From Anaerolineae bacterium (GTDB lineage: Bacteria; Chloroflexota; Anaerolineae; Promineifilales; Promineifilaceae), in assembly GCA_023384415.1 (NCBI GenBank), contig JAHDWJ010000023.1, positions 31,683 through 95,682 on the forward strand: DNA of 64,000 bases, given 5' to 3'. Made by a program: the position numbers and the translations under genes. The notes beneath the pieces are model-generated. The model did not search any database, was not told where the DNA came from, and worked only from the letters and a program-made list of their open reading frames with translations. Each line of letters opens with the position of its first letter. Position 1 is the first letter of the stretch. Below, piece after piece: positions 44,747-53,212 of the stretch.

Positions 44747-44904
44747 ATATTGGCTACGCTCGGTTTCTAACCGTGCTACCTCTGGTGAAAGGATCAGTTT
44801 ATGCCCGTTGTCAGTAAATCAACATAACCGCACCGAAACATAAAGCTATTTTAACATGGTTATTTCCGACTGACGACCAGGGGGAATTTGCTTGCAACGA
44901 TGAT

Positions 44905-44933
44905 TTCAACTCCTGGCTGCATTTTGTTATAAT
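44905..44933 (+). promoter_or_regulatory. Promoter candidate of the DUF368 gene
   Basis: TTCAAC (44905-44910), a 17-bp gap and TATAAT (44928-44933). A transcript start near 44940 leaves about 58 nt of leader, with TCAATCCT-type short repeats. Confidence 0.5.
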
Positions 44934-44997
44934 CCTTAACTTTGTGGCTGTTTCAGGCCACTCAATCCTCAGTCTTCAATCCTGTTAAGGAGTTTTT

Positions 44998-45978
44998 ATG
45001 TCAACAAAATCGGACGCGGCCGCAGCCCCCAACAACAACCGGGCCAGGCGCACATTGAAAGATTACCTTATCATCACCCTCAAAGGTGCCTGCATGGGTT
45101 CCGCCGACATCGTACCCGGTGTATCTGGCGGCACAATGGCTTTTATCCTGGGCATTTACGAAGAGCTAATTGATTCTATTCGCACCGTTGGTCAACCAGC
45201 ATTTATCCAGGCAGCCTTACGTTTTCGCCTTAAAGAACTGTTGCAAATTGTGAATTGGCCATTCTTACTGGCCTTGGGATCAGGCATCCTGCTGGCTATC
45301 TTCACCCTGGCTCGCGGCCTGGAGTGGCTGCTAGAAAATCAACCTGTTTATCTTTGGAGTTTCTTTTTTGGCCTGGTATTGGCATCTATCATTGCCGTTA
45401 GCAAGCGGATTAACCAGTGGACACCAATGTTGGGGGGATTTGCTTTGGTTGGAGCCGTAGGTGCATTTATTCTGGTGGGTGCCGTACCCGTGCAAACGCC
45501 TAACACATGGTGGTTTCTCATTCTCAGTGGGGCTATTGCCATCTGCGCCATGATTTTACCAGGTATCTCTGGGGCCTTTATCCTGGTTTTGCTGGGCAAA
45601 TATCAATACGTACTCAGCGCAGTCAATGATCGAGATTTCTTGACGATTATTCTGGTAGGCATTGGAGCGGTGATCGGGTTAATCAGTTTTGCCCAGGTAC
45701 TCGGCTGGCTGTTTAAGAAACACCATGATGGCACAGTAGCTGTTCTCATCGGTCTAATGGCTGGAAGTTTGCGTAAAATATGGCCCTGGAAATTGGACAT
45801 CGCCTGGCTGCAAGACAGCGCCGGTAATTTTGTTTTATCTTCAGACGGACATCGCATTGTTACAGAGCAGCAAAATATTTTACCCAATGGGGGAACTACC
45901 GAGTTGATGATAGCGGTTGGGCTGGCGTTAGCCGGGGTGATCCTGGTGTTGGTGTTGGAGCGGTTGGCGCAAAAATAA
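44998..45978 (+). CDS. popT: DUF368 (PopT-type) undecaprenyl-phosphate translocase
   Basis: An eight- to ten-helix membrane protein of the DUF368 family. The family (PopT) was shown to recycle undecaprenyl phosphate across the inner membrane, alongside DedA proteins. The diagnostic GACMGSADIVPGVSGGTMAFILGIYEEL is near residue 31, and the inverted-repeat partner ICAMILPGISGAFILVLLGKY is near 182. TAAGGAG precedes the ATG. Carrier recycling fits the many surface-glycan glycosyltransferases in the window, although none is in the same operon. Confidence 0.9.
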   Translation: MSTKSDAAAAPNNNRARRTLKDYLIITLKGACMGSADIVPGVSGGTMAFILGIYEELIDSIRTVGQPAFIQAALRFRLKELLQIVNWPFLLALGSGILLAIFTLARGLEWLLENQPVYLWSFFFGLVLASIIAVSKRINQWTPMLGGFALVGAVGAFILVGAVPVQTPNTWWFLILSGAIAICAMILPGISGAFILVLLGKYQYVLSAVNDRDFLTIILVGIGAVIGLISFAQVLGWLFKKHHDGTVAVLIGLMAGSLRKIWPWKLDIAWLQDSAGNFVLSSDGHRIVTEQQNILPNGGTTELMIAVGLALAGVILVLVLERLAQK

Positions 45979-46035
45979 GCTCTACAACTATCTTCGCCAC
46001 AAGCAGCGGTAGGCCATGTAGCACAACTTTCTTAC

Positions 46036-46066
46036 TTGTAGGGCAAGATTCTTTCTTGCCCTACAA
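46036..46066. repeat. 13-bp perfect hairpin between convergent genes
   Basis: TTGTAGGGCAAGA and TCTTGCCCTACAA surround TTCTT, 57 bp past the DUF368 stop. There is no U-run on either strand, so it may be a dispersed palindrome or a weak terminator. Confidence 0.6.
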
Positions 46067-46090
46067 TCCTAGAATTCTGCGAAGCTACCT

Positions 46091-47134
46091 CTACAAATAA
46101 TCTTGAAAAAAGGAAAGGACAATTTCGGGGCGATTGATGATGTATTGATAGCCATGGAACCGGTGTTCAGTCTCTACAATGAGCGCATCTACGGCATTGG
46201 GAGTGACAGCAACCATGTCTAGCACATCATCTACGCTGCCCCATTTATCCCCCGTTCCCTGGACATAAAGAATGGGGGTCATACCGGCGCGTGCGGCCGC
46301 ATACAGTGGTTTGATCTGGTTAAACGGCAGTCCCCCTGCCCGTTGATAAAATAGCTGCACCAGAGGTAAAACCAGCTTGCTCAACGGACCAAGCAAATGC
46401 CACCCATACCCGCGGGTAAACACATCTACACTGGTGGGCTGAACGGCGATGGCTGCTTTAATCTGTCCGGTATGGGGCAAAGCGTAAAGGATGCTGTTGG
46501 CCCCCATGGAAAAGCCTATGGTGCCAATCCGATTTTTATCAACATCAGCGCGGCCGCGTACATAGGCCACCGCCCCCAACAGATCATCCGCCTCTCGTAC
46601 TCCCACGGTAACTGGGGGTGCGGCCGCGCTCTCGCCATGATTCCGTAAATCAAACATCAGACAATGGTAGCCTGCTTTGTGCATGGCCAGAGCCAGCCGC
46701 AACAAATTAACCGGCGAACTTCCTTCTAAACGAGAAATTGGATCATCCGCAGCCAGCCCCAGGCGGTTCCAGGGATAGCCATGTACCAGCACCACCGTTG
46801 GCCGGGGGGAACGGGTATCCCCGGCCCCCGGGATAAACCATCCCGCCAACCGAATCCCGCCCCGGGCGGGAAACTGCACCGGTTCATAATCCATGCCCAA
46901 ATCAGCTGGTGAGGCCCACAGCCGCTCGCGAGGTGGCTGCACCAATCGCCGGGTGAAAAGCAGAGCAATCGTTACGACCAGCCCAGCCAACAAACCAACA
47001 AAAAAAAGAAAAAAGCGCAGCACACGATTAAAAACAGTCACAGGAAACCTCACGAAGTTGAGTATAGACAAAGACAGAAACTGGAAGACCTGAGACGGAA
47101 GGGCGATCAACAGCAGCACTGTGCCTTCCGTCAT
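46091..47134 (-). CDS. Membrane-anchored alpha/beta hydrolase
   Basis: An alpha/beta-hydrolase with a hydrophobic N-terminus (about residues 5-60, one or two helices) and a catalytic domain facing outward or inward. HGYPWNRLG near 118 marks the oxyanion loop, GTIGFSMGANSILYAL near 207 is the G-x-S-x-G nucleophile elbow, and the H of ETEHRFHG near 325 closes the triad. It resembles BAAT/dipeptidyl-peptidase-like or acyl-esterase members, but the substrate is unknown. It converges with the DUF368 gene. Confidence 0.8.
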   Translation of the reverse strand: MTEGTVLLLIALPSQVFQFLSLSILNFVRFPVTVFNRVLRFFLFFVGLLAGLVVTIALLFTRRLVQPPRERLWASPADLGMDYEPVQFPARGGIRLAGWFIPGAGDTRSPRPTVVLVHGYPWNRLGLAADDPISRLEGSSPVNLLRLALAMHKAGYHCLMFDLRNHGESAAAPPVTVGVREADDLLGAVAYVRGRADVDKNRIGTIGFSMGANSILYALPHTGQIKAAIAVQPTSVDVFTRGYGWHLLGPLSKLVLPLVQLFYQRAGGLPFNQIKPLYAAARAGMTPILYVQGTGDKWGSVDDVLDMVAVTPNAVDALIVETEHRFHGYQYIINRPEIVLSFFQDYL

Positions 47135-47239
47135 CCATCATCCTGTATTATCGGTTGGCAGAGAGAATGAAGCAAACACAGGTTTAGAATTTAGCCGCGT
47201 GGTATGATAGGCACACTAACCTATTTAAGGGAAACAGGA

Positions 47240-48511
47240 ATGTCTGACTTGCTTATTTATACTGTTTGGCAAGATGCGGAAAAGGCTGAACAAGATCAAA
47301 ATTATTGGCCCGCCATTGAATTGTATTCACAGCTTTTGCTCCAAACCAGCCCTGATGCCGCCGAGGAAACCGTTCGGTCACTAAGGTTGCAGGCAATAGC
47401 CAGACGCGGCCGCCTGTTGGCCATCGTTGGCGAACCAGCGGCCGCTTTGGCTGGTTATGACCAATATTACCGTGAAACCCGCACCGCTGAGGAAACCGTC
47501 GAAGCTTTACTGCTCATTGGCTGGCAATGTACCCGCATGGGCCTTTCTGAGCGTGCGCACACCACCTTACAAACTGCCTTGAACCTGGCTGCCGAACAGC
47601 AATTTCATTCTGGCAAAGCCAGAGCCTTAGCCCGCCTGGGAGCCTATTGGCAGGAGTTGGGGCAATATACAAAAGCCCTACACCATTTAGAACAGGCGGA
47701 GATGTTGATTGATTATGTGGCTGATTGGCGCGGCCGCATGCGAATAACCAACGCTTTAGGCAACGCCCATTTAGGCTTGGGGCAGTTTGACAAAGCGATC
47801 CTCGCTTACAACCGTGCCCTGACCTATGCCCAACAGATTGGCGCAGAAGAAACCGCCATGATTTTCAACAATCTAGGCGAAACATACCAGATGTTGTTTG
47901 ATAAGGAACAGGCATATCATTACCAACAGCAAGCCTTAGCCTTGGTAGAGACCGCCCCTTTTAGCCAGGTCAAAGCAGACCTGTATCGCAATTTCGGTTA
48001 TGTTTTATGCCAGACAGGTCAGGCAGAAACGGGCTTACCCTATTTACATATGGCTTTACAGTTAAGCCGGAACATCAAACAGATCAGTGTTGAGATGCAA
48101 ACCTTATACAGCCTGGCCCTGGCTGAACTGGACTGCGGCCGCCTGGCAGAAGCACATCAATATGCCCAAACGCTTATTGATTTAGCTCGCCAGCATCAAG
48201 TCACAAGTTTGTGGGTGGGGGGACTATACGTTTTAGGGCTGTATTACCGGCAGACAGGGGAAAAAGAGAAAGCGGAACAACGATGGCAGCAAGCGATTTT
48301 TATGGCCCATGAGTCAGGTCATCGAGTACTTCTGTGGCAGCTTCATGCTGCCCTGGGGGGAATTATCGGTGACCCGGCTCTGGCCCAGGCTCATCTCGCC
48401 ATTGCGGCCGATATGCTTTTTCAGATGGCCCAGCCGATTGCGGATGTGGCGGTACGGCGCAAATTTCTGAGCGCGCCCCCCGTGCGGGCTGTTTTGATGG
48501 CAGCCGCTTGA
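47240..48511 (+). CDS. TPR-repeat protein
   Basis: Almost all of its 423 residues are TPR units, about eight, e.g. ALARLGAYWQELGQYTKALHHLEQAE, ALGNAHLGLGQFDKAILAYNRAL and IFNNLGETYQMLFDKEQAYHYQ. There is no signal or membrane helix. Such solenoids bind partner proteins, as in LuxR-MalT sensors and Rap proteins, but no effector domain is fused here. I start at 47240 after CAGGA; an ATG at 47204 is also in frame. It has no obvious operon partner. Confidence 0.85.
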   Translation: MSDLLIYTVWQDAEKAEQDQNYWPAIELYSQLLLQTSPDAAEETVRSLRLQAIARRGRLLAIVGEPAAALAGYDQYYRETRTAEETVEALLLIGWQCTRMGLSERAHTTLQTALNLAAEQQFHSGKARALARLGAYWQELGQYTKALHHLEQAEMLIDYVADWRGRMRITNALGNAHLGLGQFDKAILAYNRALTYAQQIGAEETAMIFNNLGETYQMLFDKEQAYHYQQQALALVETAPFSQVKADLYRNFGYVLCQTGQAETGLPYLHMALQLSRNIKQISVEMQTLYSLALAELDCGRLAEAHQYAQTLIDLARQHQVTSLWVGGLYVLGLYYRQTGEKEKAEQRWQQAIFMAHESGHRVLLWQLHAALGGIIGDPALAQAHLAIAADMLFQMAQPIADVAVRRKFLSAPPVRAVLMAAA

Positions 48512-48519
48512 GTAGATTG

Positions 48520-49365
48520 TCATCTGGCAAATAAATCATACTCCCGGAAGCCATCCGGCACTGAGGGGAAAGCTCGCATGAATGTTTCATAGCCAAACAG
48601 CCATTTTTGTAACCACACCGGCATCCACCGATTAAACCCTACCCCACCCCCCTGGGTTTTATGTTGGGCACTGGCTAATCGTTTAATCTCCCAATAAGCC
48701 TGATAATTGATGCGGGCATGAATTTTACGCGATGGCACCCCCAGGCGGGTAAAATCTATGTCCTGGTTTCGCCCCATTTTGCTGGGGTCTTGTCTCCGCA
48801 GGCGCAGCAGCAAAATGAAAAATTTAACCCACCGGTTGGGAAATGCGGTGTAATAGAGCCGCTCGGGTTGATAGGGAGCCAGCCCTATTTCAGGATATTG
48901 CGCCGGATCCCCCGCCGCATGAAACGCTTTGGTGGTGATGTTCCAACATTGGATATGATCGGGATGGAAGTAGCCGCCTGTCTCGTCGTGGGTGATGATG
49001 GTTTGCGGCCGCAGCTCCCGAATCAGCTTGACCACCTTGCCTACCGCTTCCCCCTCATCGGCTCGAATCCAGGCCGCGGGGTCTTCATTGGCCGGGTCCC
49101 CCGTCATCCCCGAATCCCGATACCCCAGACGATGGAGTGTGCCCCCCAGGACGGTGACTGCGGCCGCTAACTCCTCGGTCCGCACCGCCGCCAACTGCTC
49201 CCGCGCCACCTCATGCCCCTTTTCCATAGAGCCAGCCGCCCCATCCGTAGCAATTGCCACATGCAAGGCTACCCCTTCGGCGGCATATTTAGCCAGGGTT
49301 CCCCCAGGGCCAAAAGATTCATCATCGGGGTGGGCCATCACGGCCAGCAGGGTTCGTTGGGTCAT
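48520..49365 (-). CDS. PIG-L/LmbE-family deacetylase
   Basis: Zinc-dependent N-acetylglucosaminyl-type deacetylase. The metal ligands are in AHPDDESFGPGGTLAKYA near 11 (His, Asp, Asp) and the later GYFHPDHIQCW near 131. A second family block is AIATDGAAGSMEKGH near 37. The family includes MshB (mycothiol), BshB (bacillithiol) and lincomycin or antibiotic deacetylases; no thiol-pathway neighbours are seen. It is the last gene of the long minus-strand run starting at 60669. Confidence 0.87.
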   Translation of the reverse strand: MTQRTLLAVMAHPDDESFGPGGTLAKYAAEGVALHVAIATDGAAGSMEKGHEVAREQLAAVRTEELAAAVTVLGGTLHRLGYRDSGMTGDPANEDPAAWIRADEGEAVGKVVKLIRELRPQTIITHDETGGYFHPDHIQCWNITTKAFHAAGDPAQYPEIGLAPYQPERLYYTAFPNRWVKFFILLLRLRRQDPSKMGRNQDIDFTRLGVPSRKIHARINYQAYWEIKRLASAQHKTQGGGVGFNRWMPVWLQKWLFGYETFMRAFPSVPDGFREYDLFAR

Positions 49366-49402
49366 TGTTCGGCGATTGGCTGACAGATTTGCTCACTATT
49401 CA

Positions 49403-50167
49403 CTATCTCTTATCTGGGGTGCGGTGAAACGCCTGCATCATCGGAATCAAAGGCACAGCCCGAATAGATTTGAACGGGTGCTTAACTCCTGGCAGTACAA
49501 TCAGCTCCCCATGGGGGATGATACGGCTCAGGCGCATTGCTTCAGGAATTTGGACTAGCTCATCTCGATCACCCACACTCACTAAAACAGGGCCAGGGGT
49601 CTGTTTCACCATCCCATCCGTCAGGCCATCCTTCCAGGTACGATGGACCAGCTCGGCCGCCTGACGTACCAATTTGCGCCAGCGGCTGCCATGCTCCTGC
49701 GCCAATTGGTTGGCGTATTGCGGCACTTTTTCACTCAGGCTGTCCGGGTCTAACTGCTGAGCCATCTTTTTGACCGATTCCTCATTCCAATAAAATTTAG
49801 TCGCGTGCATGAGAACCGTCTGCGCCCGGCGCGGTTGGTTCAGGTGGAGCATCAGGCCCAGATAGCCCCCCAAACTGTACCCGGCCACATGGTAATGATC
49901 CACATGCAAGGAATCTAACAATCCGGCTATATCCTGCATCATCCGCTCCGGAGTCAGATCGGCCGCCTTGTTTTCCGAATGCCCATGCCCACGCAAATCT
50001 ACCAAGATCACTCGATATTGGGGGGTCAGGCTGGGAATGAAGTGACGCCATTGGCTGCTGATGGAGCCCATGAGGCCAGGCAGCAGGAGCAAATGGTCCC
50101 GGCTCGTTGGTTCCGCAAACGTTTCGTAATTAATGAGGGTGCCATCATCGGCTTTGTAATTGGGCAT
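49403..50167 (-). CDS. Alpha/beta-fold hydrolase
   Basis: A 254-residue soluble hydrolase. LLLPGLMGS near 26 is the oxyanion loop, HVAGYSLGGYLGLMLHL near 92 has the nucleophile Ser, GDRDEL near 195 supplies the Asp, and GVKHPFKS near 222 the His. It is of esterase or MhpC-like type with no predictable substrate. Its start lies 23 bp inside acpS, and its ribosome site CAGGAG is within that gene, so translation is probably coupled. Confidence 0.85.
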   Translation of the reverse strand: MPNYKADDGTLINYETFAEPTSRDHLLLLPGLMGSISSQWRHFIPSLTPQYRVILVDLRGHGHSENKAADLTPERMMQDIAGLLDSLHVDHYHVAGYSLGGYLGLMLHLNQPRRAQTVLMHATKFYWNEESVKKMAQQLDPDSLSEKVPQYANQLAQEHGSRWRKLVRQAAELVHRTWKDGLTDGMVKQTPGPVLVSVGDRDELVQIPEAMRLSRIIPHGELIVLPGVKHPFKSIRAVPLIPMMQAFHRTPDKR

Positions 50168-50555
50168 GGGACTCCTGAATTATGAAGGATGAATTATGAA
50201 GGGCGATGGCGATGGCGATGGCGTGGGTTTGGGTATGGCTGAGGCTAATAGCCCAATGGTGCAGCCCTTGCGCGGCCGCGATCTGTTGGGCGTTGTTGTG
50301 CAGCAGCAATTCGGGTTTGCCCCGCTCATCACAAACCACTTCAATATCTGTCCAGTTCATATCGCCAATACCCGTGCCCAGGGCTTTGCTCACCGCTTCT
50401 TTCACAGCAAAGCGGCCAGCCAGGCTGGGGATACGCCCCTGGCAGTGGGCCTGTTCCTGGGGGGTGAAGAACCGGTCCAGAAACCGCTGCCCATGCCGGG
50501 CAATCCCACGCTCCACCCGTTCAAGTTCAATCATGTCTATCCCTGTAGCTACCAT
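50145..50555 (-). CDS. acpS: Holo-[acyl-carrier-protein] synthase
   Basis: Transfers 4'-phosphopantetheine from CoA to acyl carrier protein. Motifs are TGIDMIELERVERGI at residue 4 and LAGRFAVKEAVSKALGTGI near 47 with the metal-binding Glu. WAISLSHTQTHAIAIAIAL near 100 is the C-terminal strand. I start at 50555, since the longer frame to 50621 is not family-like. The C-terminus carries a 17-residue extension read from the GATGAA-type short repeats and from the start region of the next gene. Confidence 0.92.
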   Translation of the reverse strand: MVATGIDMIELERVERGIARHGQRFLDRFFTPQEQAHCQGRIPSLAGRFAVKEAVSKALGTGIGDMNWTDIEVVCDERGKPELLLHNNAQQIAAAQGLHHWAISLSHTQTHAIAIAIALHNSSFIIQESHAQLQSR

Positions 50556-50559
50556 AGGG

Positions 50560-51819
50560 TCACGGGCCAGCCACCGTAATAACAACTTTATCAGGATCAA
50601 GATAATTTTGCGCGGCCGCACGCACCTCCTCAGCCGTCAAATGATTGATCAGATCGGGATACCGAGACAAGTAATCCCACCCCAGATCATGCAAAGCGAT
50701 GCTGCTGATAATATCGGCCAGGCCGGTATTCGTCTCCAAACCAACGGGCAAAGAGCCAGTACGGAACGCTTTGCAGTCGGCCAGTTCCTCTTCAGGCACC
50801 AACTCCTCACACATCAACCGCACTTCATGGCGGATGCTCTCAATAGCTTGTTCCACTTTTTCTGGGGCCACACCAGTGCTGACGTACCAGGGGGATGGAC
50901 CGAAGCCACCGCCCATGGTGCTGCTGGCATAATAGGCCAACCCCTGTTCTTCACGCACCCGCTGCCCTAACCGTCCCATCATGCCAAAAACGCCCAAAAC
51001 GGTGTTGGCCAGGCTGGCCGCCAGATAATCCGGCGCAGCGCGTAAGGGGCCGGGCCACCCCATTATAATATCTGATTGGGTTTTGTCTTTCATGGGGACG
51101 TGCAGGCGGTTAAAGGTTTGCGGCCGCATCACCCCCGGCAGCGAGGGCATCGTTTTCTGAGCCGGGTTGCGCCAGCTACCAAAAGTCGCCTCAACTTTGG
51201 CCAGGGCATCCTCAGCCTTCACTGCCCCCACAATAATCACCAACATCCCCGCTGGCCCATACGTTTCGGTATGAAATTGGGCCAGGTCGTCCCGGCTAAT
51301 TTGCTCAACCGTCTCCAGATACCCTTCAACGCTGCGACCGTAAGGATGACCTTTATAAAGGGTCTCTTGAAATTTAAGGACGGCCATCTGCCGGGTATCG
51401 TTTGCCCGCATGTGCAGACCGGTCATCGTTTCCCCACGCACTTGCTCCACATGCTCAATGGGGAAAGTGGGTTGGGTTAAGGATTCAGCCGCCAGGGTGA
51501 GTACCAGGTCTAAATCTTCGGCCAGGCCACCGCCGGAGAAATCGGTGAGGTGGCGGTTACCACTAAAGTTCAAACCTGCACCAACTGATTCCAGGGCTTC
51601 ATAGATTTCGCTAAAATCTCGCTTTTGGCTGCCCCGCATAAGCATATTGGCGGTAAAACTAGCTAAGCCAGCTTTATCTGGATGTTCGGCCAGCGCGCCA
51701 GTGCAGAGGGTACCATCTACAATCACGGTCGCGGCCGCAAAATTTTCATATACCAGCAGGGTCAACCCATTATCCAGTTGGAACCGGTGAATCGTATCAG
51801 GACCAGGGTATTGAGCCAT
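50560..51819 (-). CDS. M16-family peptidase homologue without the zinc motif
   Basis: A pitrilysin-fold protein of the M16B type with the usual two-domain layout of about 420 residues. In active members the H-x-x-E-H zinc motif lies in a helix of the form GLAHFLEHMLFKG; here the same helix reads GLASFTANMLMRG, so both His and the Glu are lost. The Arg-Tyr pair of inactive subunits (VREEQGLAYYASS near 272) is kept. It therefore resembles the non-catalytic half of a heterodimeric M16 peptidase. The catalytic partner is not in this window. It lies between the microcompartment genes and acpS. Confidence 0.82.
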   Translation of the reverse strand: MAQYPGPDTIHRFQLDNGLTLLVYENFAAATVIVDGTLCTGALAEHPDKAGLASFTANMLMRGSQKRDFSEIYEALESVGAGLNFSGNRHLTDFSGGGLAEDLDLVLTLAAESLTQPTFPIEHVEQVRGETMTGLHMRANDTRQMAVLKFQETLYKGHPYGRSVEGYLETVEQISRDDLAQFHTETYGPAGMLVIIVGAVKAEDALAKVEATFGSWRNPAQKTMPSLPGVMRPQTFNRLHVPMKDKTQSDIIMGWPGPLRAAPDYLAASLANTVLGVFGMMGRLGQRVREEQGLAYYASSTMGGGFGPSPWYVSTGVAPEKVEQAIESIRHEVRLMCEELVPEEELADCKAFRTGSLPVGLETNTGLADIISSIALHDLGWDYLSRYPDLINHLTAEEVRAAAQNYLDPDKVVITVAGP

Positions 51820-51902
51820 TTTTTCTCCAAAATGAAGGGTGATAAACGATGAACGAGGAATTGTTCCTTAACTATTCACCCATTCAGCAATTCACCCATT
51901 AA

Positions 51903-52172
51903 TTATTGTTTATCCAGTTCATCTACGATGCCAACAATGACTGCCCGGATAGGGGCTTCAGCCAGACGAAGCACCTGCCGCGCCCCGTTACCTTCATCCA
52001 ACACCAGCACCCGGTCGCCTACCCCGGCCTGTACAGTATCTACACAAATATCATACGCCCCGGTGGGCTGCTCATCTAAATCGAGATGATCTACCAGGAG
52101 TAGTTTGCGGCCGCGAAACGCCTCATCTTTAATGGTTGCCACTACTGTACCGGATACTCGTCCAATATACAT
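51903..52172 (-). CDS. BMC pentamer protein (EutN/CcmL type), copy 1
   Basis: A microcompartment vertex protein; pentamers cap the twelve corners of the shell. The 89-residue sequence has the family start YIGRVSGTVVATIKDEAFRG and the end IRAVIVGIVDEL. Start Met is at 52172, giving the usual N-terminus; the longer frame to 52229 overlaps the next gene. It is one of two adjacent pentamer genes at the 3' end of the shell operon and a third lies at 56554. Pentamer multiplicity of three is common in metabolosome loci. Confidence 0.93.
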   Translation of the reverse strand: MYIGRVSGTVVATIKDEAFRGRKLLLVDHLDLDEQPTGAYDICVDTVQAGVGDRVLVLDEGNGARQVLRLAEAPIRAVIVGIVDELDKQ

Positions 52173-52176
52173 GGAT

Positions 52177-52443
52177 TCACTCCCCAACGGCGTCCACAAT
52201 GCCCACAATGGCATGATCAATCGGCACAAATTTCACCGGCATCGCCTGGGCTGCTTCCCGGCTGCCGACGATAAACACCAATTCGCCTGGCCCGGCCTGG
52301 GCGGTGGCATCGGCCGCAACGACTGGTTCGCCGGTTGGGGTCTGGCTTCGGCTCAATGGCTGCACTACCAGGAATTTAATCCCAGTCAGTCCATCAACTT
52401 TTTGTGTGGCAACTACCGTACCAAGGACTCTGGCTAATTGCAT
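52177..52443 (-). CDS. BMC pentamer protein (EutN/CcmL type), copy 2
   Basis: Second shell-vertex protein of 88 residues. QLARVLGTVVATQKVDGL opens it, FLVVQPL follows, and HAIVGIVDAVGE closes it. It differs clearly from copies 1 and 3, so the three probably have distinct places or partners. The gap to copy 1 is 4 bp, consistent with one transcript. Confidence 0.93.
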   Translation of the reverse strand: MQLARVLGTVVATQKVDGLTGIKFLVVQPLSRSQTPTGEPVVAADATAQAGPGELVFIVGSREAAQAMPVKFVPIDHAIVGIVDAVGE

Positions 52444-52572
52444 TATTACCTTACGAATCAATTATATAGAAAACAAACGGTGATCCTCAGATGACATAAC
52501 TTTTCACCGATGGTTTAAAAATCTGTGTTCATCTGTGACATCTATGGATAAATTTTTTCTGTCTTGTCCGGG
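52444..52572. repeat. Spacer with ATCTGTG-type repeats
   Basis: AATCTGTGTTCATCTGTGACATCTATGG (52520-52546) contains three approximate ATCTGTG units. Nothing else is seen in the 130-bp gap between pentamer copy 2 and the BMC-T gene. Confidence 0.5.
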
Positions 52573-53187
52573 TCAGTAAACAGTCCAGTTTAGAGCTTCC
52601 CCAAAGCGGCCGCTGCCGGTCAGGTTGGTTTGCATTTCAACGTGCAGTTGGGGAATGATGACGGTGTGGAGAAGTTGATGAGGTACGCGGCCGCTGCCAA
52701 TTTGGACCGCCGCTTCCACATCCGCTACCTGACCAGTAAACAGTACCACCCCTTTGCCCCCCAGGCCATCCGCCAGACGAAGCTGCCACAGTCTGACCTC
52801 AGCCCCCTTCACCCCGGCATCAGCAGCCTGAACCGCGGCCGCGACCGTACTTGTTTCAATGACCCCTACAGCTTCACCAGAGGGGTGCGGCCGCGTTCCG
52901 GTCAATGCCGCTACCACATCCATATGCACCTGAGGTAAAAACAAGCTGTCTGTGAGTGCCTGGGGATTTATGGCCTGCCCCGCCTTCACCGCCTCTTCCA
53001 CCGAAGCCACATCCCCCGTTACCAGCACCAGATACCGCCCTGGATGCACCGTCCCAGAAAGAATCTGGCGCACCGGGGACGCTTTTACCATGGCATCCCC
53101 AGCCTGAATCCCTAAAGCAATGCTGGCAAATTCAAGCAAGGCCAAAGCCGGTTGCAACTGCGGATCAACAATCATCTTAAATGACAT
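52573..53187 (-). CDS. BMC trimer shell protein (tandem BMC domains)
   Basis: A 204-residue shell protein with two BMC domains in tandem. Domain 1 is residues 14-95 (ASIALGIQAGDAMVKASPV, then LVTGDVASVEEAVKAG). Domain 2 is 105-200 (AVGVIETSTVAAAVQAADAG, then LFTGQVADVEAAVQIG). BMC-T proteins form pseudohexameric trimers with a central pore that can pass large metabolites or cofactors. No cysteine is present, so it lacks a PduT-type iron-sulfur pore. Confidence 0.93.
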   Translation of the reverse strand: MSFKMIVDPQLQPALALLEFASIALGIQAGDAMVKASPVRQILSGTVHPGRYLVLVTGDVASVEEAVKAGQAINPQALTDSLFLPQVHMDVVAALTGTRPHPSGEAVGVIETSTVAAAVQAADAGVKGAEVRLWQLRLADGLGGKGVVLFTGQVADVEAAVQIGSGRVPHQLLHTVIIPQLHVEMQTNLTGSGRFGEALNWTVY

Positions 53188-53212
53188 CAGGTGAACCCTT
53201 CGCCGTTCCTTT

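Noticed and set aside
46036-46066. Rho-independent terminator of the DUF368 gene
   Set aside because: The stem is good, but no T-run follows on either strand.
52444-52572. Riboswitch between BMC-T and pentamer genes
   Set aside because: Only short ATCTGTG repeats are seen, without a conserved fold.
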